DNA of 5,836 nt, taken from the NCBI GenBank assembly GCA_964545475.1, contig CAZJGG010000106.1, positions 1 to 5,836 on the forward strand, in the 5' to 3' direction. Positions 1 to 4,788 of this stretch are shown here, in pieces. Both the position numbers and the translations under genes were made by a program. Source of the stretch: CAZJGG01 sp964545475. GTDB lineage: Bacteria; Bacillota; Clostridia; Lachnospirales; JAISER01. The notes under the pieces were generated by a model. The model saw nothing but the letters and a program-made list of their open reading frames with translations. It had not been told where the DNA came from and ran no database searches. Position 1 is the first letter of the stretch; each line of letters begins with the position of its first letter.

Positions 1-24
1 CGACCCAGTGTAATAAAAAAGCTA

Positions 25-53
25 TTTACATATAAATAATAATATGGTATAGT
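25..53 (+). promoter_or_regulatory. Promoter of the pyrB-pyrI unit
   Basis: The -35 box TTTACA (25-30) and -10 box TATAGT (48-53) are separated by exactly 17 bases, and each differs from the sigma-A consensus at one position. Transcription should begin near 60, giving a leader of about 30 bases. That is too short for a PyrR-type attenuator or a leader-peptide attenuator, so regulation by transcript termination is not visible here. Confidence 0.7.
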
Positions 54-91
54 ATGTGCGTTTAAGTATTTATAACTTACGGAGGTGCTTT

Positions 92-1015
92 ATGAAACAT
101 ATTTTAGACCCATTGGATTTAAGCATAATAGAAACTGAAGAGCTTATATCTTTGGCGGAAGAAATAATCAGCAACCCGCAAAAGTTCCGAAAACGATGCG
201 ACGGTAAAATTTTAGCGACACTTTTTTTTGAACCATCTACAAGAACAAGGTTAAGTTTTGAATCTGCAATGCTTTCCCTTGGGGGAACGGTTTTAGGTTT
301 TTCATCGGCAGACTCAAGCTCAGCAGTAAAAGGCGAAAGTGTTGCCGACACAATACGAACAGTTTCATGTTATGCAGACATTTGCGCTATGAGACACCCA
401 AAAGAGGGCTCGGCTCTTGTTGCTTCACAATACTCTTCAATTCCCGTTATTAATGCAGGCGACGGGGGACACCAGCACCCTACCCAAACTTTGACGGATT
501 TACTTACTATTATGACTAAAAAAAGACAGTTAACTAATTTAAAAATCGGTTTATGCGGAGATTTAATGTTTGGCAGAACCGTTCATTCTCTTATTAAAGC
601 TCTTTCCCGTTACGAGGGCAATTCATTTGTCTTAGTTTCCCCTTCAGAATTAAAGGTTCCAAGTTATATCAAGGATTCTTTAACTTCCAAAAACATTCCT
701 TTTACAGAAGTTGAAAATTTAGAAGAAAATATAGGCGAAATGGATATTCTCTACATGACAAGAGTTCAAAGAGAACGCTTTTTTAATGAAGAGGATTATG
801 TTCGTTTGAAAGATACTTATATTTTAGATAATAAAAAGCTTAAAAGCGCTAAGTCGGATTTGGCCATAATGCATCCGCTGCCCAGGGTTAATGAAATTTC
901 AATTGAAGTTGACAGCGACCCAAGGGCGGTTTATTTCCATCAAGTGGAATGTGGCAAATTTATCCGTATGGCGCTTATTTTGAGGCTTTTAGGACTGGAG
1001 GGTGAAATATGTTAA
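92..1015 (+). CDS. pyrB: Aspartate carbamoyltransferase catalytic subunit
   Basis: This cytoplasmic enzyme joins carbamoyl phosphate and L-aspartate to make N-carbamoyl-aspartate, the committed step of pyrimidine synthesis. The 307-residue length is normal for the family. The carbamoyl-phosphate loop FEPSTRTRLSF lies at 46-56, with S49, T50, R51 and T52. The loop that reaches into the neighbouring subunit's active site is SSAVKGES (76-83), with S76 and K80. Also present are R101 in MRHP, HPTQ (129-132), GRT (161-163), TRVQ (223-226) and HPLPRVNE (261-268). By alignment from memory, these match the active-site residues of E. coli PyrB. The ATG at 92 is chosen because GGAGGTG (81-87) sits just before it. 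An upstream GTG at 56 would lie at or before the expected transcription start. The stop overlaps pyrI by 7 bases, which implies translational coupling and balanced subunit synthesis. The identification is secure. Confidence 0.97.
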   Translation: MKHILDPLDLSIIETEELISLAEEIISNPQKFRKRCDGKILATLFFEPSTRTRLSFESAMLSLGGTVLGFSSADSSSAVKGESVADTIRTVSCYADICAMRHPKEGSALVASQYSSIPVINAGDGGHQHPTQTLTDLLTIMTKKRQLTNLKIGLCGDLMFGRTVHSLIKALSRYEGNSFVLVSPSELKVPSYIKDSLTSKNIPFTEVENLEENIGEMDILYMTRVQRERFFNEEDYVRLKDTYILDNKKLKSAKSDLAIMHPLPRVNEISIEVDSDPRAVYFHQVECGKFIRMALILRLLGLEGEIC

Positions 1016-1425
1016 TAGACAGCATAAAAAAAGGTCTTGTTCTGGACCATATTACAGCCGGAAAAAGCATGGATATTTATAACTTTTTAGGGCTTGATAA
1101 ACTGGAATGTAGCGTTGCTATTATTAAAAATGTAAAAAGCAATACAAAAGGAAGAAAAGACATAATTAAAGTTGAGGACGAAATAGACCTTGACCTGGAT
1201 ATTTTAGGTTATATTGACCCTAACATAACTATAAATATTATTGAAAATGAGAAAGTTGTAAATAAAAAGCATATAAAACTTCCAGAGAAGATTACAAACG
1301 TTGTAAAATGCAAGAATCCTCGTTGTATAACTAGTATTGAGCAAGAAATAAATCATATTTTTGTTTTGTCGGATTCAGTCAAAAGGACATACCGCTGCGT
1401 ATATTGTGAACAAGAACATAAATAA
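1009..1425 (+). CDS. pyrI: Aspartate carbamoyltransferase regulatory subunit
   Basis: PyrI binds nucleotide effectors and holds PyrB trimers together in the ATCase holoenzyme. In E. coli, ATP activates the enzyme while CTP and UTP inhibit it. The C-terminal zinc site is complete: C101-x4-C106, then 23 residues, then C130-x2-C133, the same spacing as in E. coli PyrI. The N-terminal allosteric domain keeps LDH (12-14) and GRKDIIKVE (48-56), which correspond to the nucleotide-contacting Asp-His and Lys of the E. coli protein. K86 or K87 may supply the later effector lysine. At 138 residues it is slightly shorter than the roughly 150 usual, with most of the loss at the two ends. The start lies inside the last codons of pyrB, with GGAGGGTGA just upstream. 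The enzyme is probably feedback-regulated, but which nucleotides act cannot be read from sequence. Confidence 0.96.
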   Translation: MLIDSIKKGLVLDHITAGKSMDIYNFLGLDKLECSVAIIKNVKSNTKGRKDIIKVEDEIDLDLDILGYIDPNITINIIENEKVVNKKHIKLPEKITNVVKCKNPRCITSIEQEINHIFVLSDSVKRTYRCVYCEQEHK

Positions 1426-1499
1426 TGTGAGTTTGGTAAAATTGCATATGGCATGTAATTTAATCGAACCTGCAAAAAATATAGGTTAAGGATGGTTAC
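1426..1499 (+). other. pyrI to DUF445 gap with weak hairpin
   Basis: This gap holds one AT-rich inverted repeat: AAATTGCAT (1439-1447) and ATGTAATTT (1453-1461). It could form a 9-bp RNA stem with one G-U pair and a 5-base loop. No T-tract follows, so it is not a convincing terminator. No good -35/-10 pair is visible either. Read-through from pyrBI into the next gene is the simplest reading. The AAGGATGG ribosome binding site of the next gene lies at 1488-1495. Confidence 0.35.
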
Positions 1500-2438
1500 A
1501 TGCCTAGTCCAAATTTAGTTTTAATACCTATTTCCGGCGCAATAATCGGATATTTTACAAATTGGCTTGCAATAAAAATGTTGTTTAGGCCTTATACGGA
1601 AAAAAAGCTGTTTTCTATAAAGCTTCCGTTCACACCGGGAATTATCCCAAAGGAACGGAAGCGGCTTGCCCAAAAAGTGGGGCAAACAGTCAGTACACAT
1701 TTAATTACAAAAGAAAATTTGTTAACTGCTGTTACTTCTGATGAGACTAGAAAAGAAATTGAAAAAATTGTTGAAAATGTTTTCGCTGGAATTTATGAAA
1801 GCGAAGATACGGTTAGTGTTTTTATTGAAAAAAACTTTAGCATAAAAGAGCCGGTGGAAATTTATAACAAGGCACTTAATGCGCTTAAAAGCAGCACGCC
1901 AAACACAGGAGTGCTGCTTAAAAACGCACTTGAAAAAAACCCTGAATTTGATACGGAGCTTAAAAAGCTTATTTCTAAAATTATTGATGAAAACGTAGGG
2001 ACGCTTGCGCTTATTTTTATTAATAAGGATAAGGTGTTTAACAGTATTAAAGAAAATATATTTAAGTTTTTAGACGATGAAAACAACAAAGAAATGATTG
2101 TTGACAGGCTAGACGAATTTATTAAAAAATTTGCCCAAGGAATTATGGAGACAGATATAAAAGAAGTATTTGAAAAGCTTAGCGAAGAAAATAAAGATGG
2201 GCTTAAAACCATTATTATAAATGCTGTAATGGCGGCTTTATCCAAAGGAGCACCTTATTTAACAAGCTGTATAAACATAGAAAAGCTGGTAGAGGAGCAA
2301 ATTAACTCGTTCAGTATGGAAGAAGGGGAAAAGATAGTTCTATCAGTAATTAAAAGAGAGCTTAACGCCATAACTATTCTAGGCGGATTGTTAGGTTTTA
2401 TTATAGGAGCAGTTACTGTTTGTATTTCCTATCTTTAA
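1500..2438 (+). CDS. DUF445 (YheB-like) membrane protein
   Basis: The 312-residue protein belongs to the DUF445 family, like B. subtilis YheB, and its molecular role is not established. The N-terminal signature is clear: a hydrophobic stretch at about 5-28 containing GAIIGYFTNWLAIKMLF (13-29), then RPY (30-32) and LPFTPGIIPKERKRLA (42-57). This glycine/proline-rich segment is the most conserved part of the family. Residues of roughly 60-285 are charged and helical-looking, rich in Lys and Glu. A second membrane segment, about 290-312, ends the protein at the last residue. The layout is therefore two terminal membrane anchors around a large soluble helical domain; which side that domain faces is not clear. 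The ATG at 1500 follows AAGGATGG with normal spacing. It may be co-transcribed with pyrBI, but no functional link is known. The coding region contains a strong inverted repeat, listed separately. Confidence 0.88.
   Translation: MPSPNLVLIPISGAIIGYFTNWLAIKMLFRPYTEKKLFSIKLPFTPGIIPKERKRLAQKVGQTVSTHLITKENLLTAVTSDETRKEIEKIVENVFAGIYESEDTVSVFIEKNFSIKEPVEIYNKALNALKSSTPNTGVLLKNALEKNPEFDTELKKLISKIIDENVGTLALIFINKDKVFNSIKENIFKFLDDENNKEMIVDRLDEFIKKFAQGIMETDIKEVFEKLSEENKDGLKTIIINAVMAALSKGAPYLTSCINIEKLVEEQINSFSMEEGEKIVLSVIKRELNAITILGGLLGFIIGAVTVCISYL
1889..1919 (+). repeat. Intragenic inverted repeat in DUF445 gene
   Basis: AAGCAGCAC (1889-1897) and GTGCTGCTT (1911-1919) are perfect 9-bp complements around a 13-base loop. 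They lie inside the coding sequence for about residues 130-140. The mRNA could form a stable hairpin here. No T-tract follows, and a role is not evident. Confidence 0.5.
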
Positions 2439-2477
2439 AGAAGCGGGCAGGGCAGGCTGTGTTTAAATTTTTAAGAT

Positions 2478-2566
2478 CCTGTTTAACTTCTCATTATTTG
2501 ACGTTGATACAGCAATTCGTAAAATTGCCTAAAAAACGCCAAGTTGGAGAAGTTAGACAGGTTTTT
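2478..2566 (+). terminator. Large branched hairpin with T-tract, probable terminator
   Basis: The outer arms CCTGTTTAACTTCTC (2478-2492) and GAGAAGTTAGACAGG (2547-2561) pair over 15 positions, with a single G-U wobble. TTTTT follows at once (2562-2566). The 54-base interior is also ordered: TTGACGTT (2498-2505) faces AACGCCAA (2535-2542) with one mismatch, and GCAATT (2512-2517) faces AATTGC (2523-2528) around a 5-base loop. It starts 40 bases after the DUF445 stop codon, so it likely ends the upstream transcript. It is much longer than an ordinary intrinsic terminator and could instead be a short palindromic repeat element that supplies a terminator. The minus strand lacks a good T-tract after the stem, which supports termination in the + direction. 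Confidence 0.65.
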
Positions 2567-2585
2567 AGTTGATGAAATAAGTCTA

Positions 2586-2614
2586 TTGTAAATAATTATA
2601 AAAAATGTTATAAT
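2586..2614 (+). promoter_or_regulatory. Extended -10 promoter of the transporter gene
   Basis: TTGTAA (2586-2591) and a consensus TATAAT (2609-2614) are 17 bases apart. TG at 2606-2607, one base before the -10 box, makes it an extended -10 promoter. Transcription should start near 2621, about 30 bases before the gene. This is a strong sigma-A-type promoter, so the transporter gene is probably transcribed independently of the genes before the hairpin. Confidence 0.75.
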
Positions 2615-2651
2615 GAAGTAGAAACCGTAATTATAATTGTGGGGGTATTTT

Positions 2652-3548
2652 ATGGGTTCGCAAATATTTGGGGCGTTTATGGTGTTGGCGGCGGCGTGCC
2701 TTTGGAGCCTTGCAGGCTTTATAATAAAATCCACCGAAATGAGCTCCACCTGGATTATATTTATTCGCTGTATTTTCGGGGGAGCAGTTTTATCCCCTTT
2801 TTTGTTTACAAAAAAGATTAAACCGTTAAGAAAAATGTTTATTTCCGGCTTTTGTATAGCGATGTTTCTCTTTTCCTTTACATATACAACAAGAATCGGA
2901 AGCCCATCAATGGCTGTATCCATGCAGCTTACATGCTTCCTTTTTGTAATTTTGCTTAACATTATAAAATATAGAAAAATTGAGCCTCTTAGATTTGTTG
3001 CGTTTATTTTAATTTGCATTGGTGTTTATTTTAATATAACGTTTGCTCTTAAAACTGCGTCTCCAATTGCAATTTTTACAGGGTTTGGGGTTGGGCTTTT
3101 CTTTGCCCTTTATGCTGTTTTTGTAAAGCAGGTTTCGGAAGGTTCGGCTTTGGGAATAGTTTCTGGAACAACTTTAACGGCGGCTGTTTTTAGCGCTTTT
3201 ATTTTGCCCTTTGATTTTACACCTGTACCAAACAGTATTAACGATATTTTGCTCGTTGCAGTGGCAGGGGTTTTAATTTCGGGAGTGTCTTATGTTTTAT
3301 ACGGTATAGGGCTTAAAAGGCTGGATTTAGAGGTTGCCCTTTTAATCACATTTGCAGAGCCGGTTTTAAACCCTGTGTGGATTTATATAGCAAAAGGCGA
3401 AATTCCCGCTTTAAATTCTTTAATTGCGTTGATTTTTATATTATTTGGTGCAATTTTAAACGTCTTAGTAATATATTATAATAAGAGGAAGTACAGGCCC
3501 CGGACGACTAACGGCGGGGCCGAAGCAAATGAAGAAATGGAGGCTTAG
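2652..3548 (+). CDS. DMT superfamily (EamA) transporter
   Basis: The 298-residue integral membrane protein has about ten hydrophobic segments, near residues 5-25, 34-52, 62-80, 86-104, 112-130, 139-158, 167-187, 199-221, 226-247 and 255-276. This is the tandem five-plus-five helix pattern of two EamA domains. Family hallmarks include ACLWSLAGFIIK (15-26) early in the first repeat and TFAEPVLNPVW (233-243) near the end of the second. Family members export or import amino acids, metabolites or drugs; the substrate cannot be assigned here. The basic segment YNKRKYRPR (276-284) after the last helix fits a cytoplasmic C-terminus, followed by a polar, acidic tail of about 14 residues. The ATG at 2652 follows GTGGGGG (2639-2645). 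An in-frame TTG at 2637 is rejected because it would precede that site. The gene has its own promoter and no partner gene. Confidence 0.9.
   Translation: MGSQIFGAFMVLAAACLWSLAGFIIKSTEMSSTWIIFIRCIFGGAVLSPFLFTKKIKPLRKMFISGFCIAMFLFSFTYTTRIGSPSMAVSMQLTCFLFVILLNIIKYRKIEPLRFVAFILICIGVYFNITFALKTASPIAIFTGFGVGLFFALYAVFVKQVSEGSALGIVSGTTLTAAVFSAFILPFDFTPVPNSINDILLVAVAGVLISGVSYVLYGIGLKRLDLEVALLITFAEPVLNPVWIYIAKGEIPALNSLIALIFILFGAILNVLVIYYNKRKYRPRTTNGGAEANEEMEA
3496..3521 (+). repeat. GC-rich inverted repeat in transporter gene 3' end
   Basis: GGCCCCG (3496-3502) and CGGGGCC (3515-3521) pair perfectly around a 12-base loop. This is a seven-pair, all-GC stem in otherwise AT-rich DNA. It encodes the start of the hydrophilic tail, about residues 282-291. 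The stop codon is 25 bases downstream. There is no T-tract, so it is not a terminator by itself, but it could protect the transcript from 3' decay. Confidence 0.5.
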
Positions 3549-3551
3549 GGT

Positions 3552-3616
3552 TTATCTAAAATTATTAAAATTTTGACGTAGTTTCATTGAGTTGAACTCA
3601 CGTTTTTAAAGATAAG
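3552..3616 (+). promoter_or_regulatory. Dyad-rich intergenic region, possible operator and weak promoter
   Basis: A perfect odd palindrome, TGAGTT-G-AACTCA (3588-3600), is framed by further complements: ACG (3576-3578) with CGT (3601-3603), and TTATCT (3552-3557) with AGATAA (3610-3615). A weak promoter, TTGAGT (3587-3592) and GATAAG (3611-3616) with an 18-base spacer, would have its -35 box inside the palindrome, as expected for an operator. Alternatively, TGAGT-TGA-ACTCA followed by CGTTTTT could act as a weak terminator for the transporter gene. Sequence alone does not choose between these. Confidence 0.35.
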
Positions 3617-3636
3617 CTATTTAATATATAAAAACG

Positions 3637-3674
3637 CCCCTTTAATATACCGAAATACCGACATTATAAAGGGG
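3637..3674 (+). promoter_or_regulatory. Hairpin sequestering the receptor gene's Shine-Dalgarno site
   Basis: CCCCTTTA (3637-3644) is perfectly complementary to TAAAGGGG (3667-3674), with a 22-base loop. The 3' arm is the ribosome binding site AAAGGGG (3668-3674), eight bases before the ATG at 3683. When folded, the stem would hide the whole site. The loop contains a direct repeat, ATACCGA at 3647-3653 and 3655-3661. Read on the minus strand, the same stem is followed by CGTTTTT, which looks like a terminator, but no minus-strand gene ends here. A translational switch (RNA thermometer, sRNA or protein target) is an inference. Confidence 0.5.
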
Positions 3675-3682
3675 AAATTTAA

Positions 3683-4603
3683 ATGAATTTTAAAACTAAT
3701 TTGAAATTAATATTATTGGTGGCTGCTGTTATAGTTTCAGCAAATATCTGGTTTACAATGAATAAACCAATTTTATTTTCGGCGGCTGCGTTAATTCTTG
3801 TTTGTATAGGCGCAATTTTTTATTGCTACAAATTTATAGATAATGCGTTTAATGATTTAGTAGCAAAAAATGAAATATTAACTGATGAATTAAGACTTAT
3901 TTCTTCCAGAGCAAAACTTGCTTTAGAATTAACTCAAAGGCTTCTGGAAGAAGCAAACGGACAAACGACAAAGACATATGGGCTTACAGAAACTATTTTA
4001 GAAATGAACGAGCTTACCAATGATACCTTTAAAAGCGCAAAACAGGCAAATGAACTAACTTCACTTTCGCAAAAAAACACTATTAATGCAGAAGTTGAGA
4101 TAGAACATTTGATAAACGCTATTAACGACATGAAATTCTCCACGGAAGGTGTTGTTAAAATTATCCGTGCAATGGAAGGCATAGCCGTTCAAAATAATTT
4201 GCTTGCTTTAAACGCTACTATAGAAGCGTCAAAAGCAGGTTATAATTCTAATGGTTTTTTGGTTGTGGCAGAGGAAATTCGAGAGCTAGCCCAAAAAAGC
4301 CAGAACGAAATTCAAAACGCAAAACGCCAGATTGAAGAATTTGTTAAGCAAACGGAAGACGGCGTAAACGTTGCTTTTAAAACGATCCAGAAAATTAATC
4401 TTGTAATTAAAGATATTAGTGAAATTTCCGCAACTGCATTAAAGATTGTAAAGACATGTGGTGTTCAGGCAGAACTGGGTGAAAAGGCAACGGAAAGGCT
4501 TTATGATTTAAGTGCTTCGGTTAACATTAATTGTATGTCATTGGAAGAATCCGCTAAATTATCTGGTGATATATCGAAGAGAGCAGCTGAAATTATTAGA
4601 TAA
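3683..4603 (+). CDS. Methyl-accepting chemotaxis-like signalling protein, short form
   Basis: The 306-residue protein has two hydrophobic helices (about 7-25 and 29-50) joined by only a few residues, so there is no room for an external ligand domain. A long helical, coiled-coil-like region follows to the end. The receptor hairpin tip is clear: GIAVQNNLLALNATIEASKAG (166-186), then GFLVVAEEIRELAQKS (191-206). It matches the family signature that contacts CheA and CheW. The usual AR-A-GE-x-G-R-G turn reads SKAGYNSNG, with Lys for Arg and Tyr for the conserved Glu. No HAMP domain, clear methylation-site consensus or C-terminal CheR-docking pentapeptide is visible. About 100 or more residues flank the tip on each side, so the hairpin is not obviously truncated. 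It may sense membrane or cytoplasmic state, or may signal outside classical chemotaxis. The ATG at 3683 follows AAAGGGG, which can be sequestered in a hairpin. Confidence 0.85.
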   Translation: MNFKTNLKLILLVAAVIVSANIWFTMNKPILFSAAALILVCIGAIFYCYKFIDNAFNDLVAKNEILTDELRLISSRAKLALELTQRLLEEANGQTTKTYGLTETILEMNELTNDTFKSAKQANELTSLSQKNTINAEVEIEHLINAINDMKFSTEGVVKIIRAMEGIAVQNNLLALNATIEASKAGYNSNGFLVVAEEIRELAQKSQNEIQNAKRQIEEFVKQTEDGVNVAFKTIQKINLVIKDISEISATALKIVKTCGVQAELGEKATERLYDLSASVNINCMSLEESAKLSGDISKRAAEIIR

Positions 4604-4623
4604 CAACTGCTTTTAAACATTAC

Positions 4624-4657
4624 TATGACATGTTTGCATTAATGTGAACATGTCATA
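4624..4657. repeat. 34-bp near-perfect palindrome upstream of mreB
   Basis: TATGACATGTT (4624-4634) and AACATGTCATA (4647-4657) are perfect 11-bp inverted arms. The 12 central bases continue the symmetry: only two of the 17 pairs fail, and both would be G-U in RNA. The hexamer ACATGT, itself palindromic, occurs in each arm (4628-4633 and 4648-4653) 20 bp apart, about two helical turns. It begins 20 bases after the receptor gene's stop and ends about 40 bases before the mreB -35 box. No T-tract follows on either strand, so an intrinsic terminator is less likely than a protein-binding site; an RNA-stabilising hairpin is also possible. Confidence 0.6.
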
Positions 4658-4696
4658 ATCGTAAAATTAAAATATAAGGACATTTTACCGTAAGAG

Positions 4697-4725
4697 TTGA
4701 AAATTATGGAAAAAACGTGTATGAT
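4697..4725 (+). promoter_or_regulatory. mreB promoter
   Basis: TTGAAA (4697-4702) and TATGAT (4720-4725), 17 bases apart, each differ from the sigma-A consensus at one position. Transcription should start near 4731, leaving a leader of about 57 bases. This promoter would let mreB be transcribed independently of the receptor gene. Confidence 0.75.
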
Positions 4726-4726
4726 T

Positions 4727-4741
4727 TAACCACTATGGTTA
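4727..4741. promoter_or_regulatory. Palindrome over the mreB transcription start, possible operator
   Basis: TAACCA-CTA-TGGTTA is a perfect inverted repeat with 6-bp arms and a 3-base centre. It begins one base after the -10 box and spans the expected start point, a usual position for a repressor site. In RNA it would be only a short hairpin at the very 5' end. No known regulator motif is recognised. Confidence 0.35.
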
Positions 4742-4788
4742 TAATTATAAATATAATTTCCATATTTTTCTAAGAAAGGGGAAACTTA

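Noticed and set aside
1..13. End of an upstream gene (codons for Asp-Pro-Val then TAA)
   Set aside because: Only four codons are visible, so a coding end cannot be supported.
56..91. GTG start that would extend pyrB by 12 residues
   Set aside because: It lies three bases after the -10 box, has no ribosome site, and the GGAGGTG at 81-87 clearly serves the ATG at 92.
1439..1461. Terminator between pyrI and the DUF445 gene
   Set aside because: The stem is AT-rich with a wobble pair and has no T-tract after it.
2637..2651. TTG start that would extend the transporter by five residues
   Set aside because: It precedes the G-rich ribosome site at 2639-2645, which is well spaced for the ATG at 2652.
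2483..3019. Minus-strand open frame of 178 codons
   Set aside because: It runs antisense through the transporter gene, which has a clear promoter and family match. The frame resembles no known protein and has a low-complexity, AT-driven composition.
3587..3620. Sigma-D (FliA) flagellar-type promoter for the receptor gene
   Set aside because: GATAA is present, but neither the preceding GCC nor a TAAA box at the right distance is found.
3549..3682. Cyclic-di-GMP riboswitch upstream of the receptor gene
   Set aside because: Such riboswitches often precede chemoreceptor genes, but the conserved GEMM core and its paired stems are not seen here.
4644..4657. LexA (DinR) box in the 34-bp palindrome
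   Set aside because: GAAC is present but the matching GTTC four bases later is not; the sequence reads GAACATGTCA.
4757..4784. TTTCC pairing with GGAAA to hide the mreB ribosome site
   Set aside because: It gives only five pairs across a long loop and covers only the end of the site, so it is too weak to claim.
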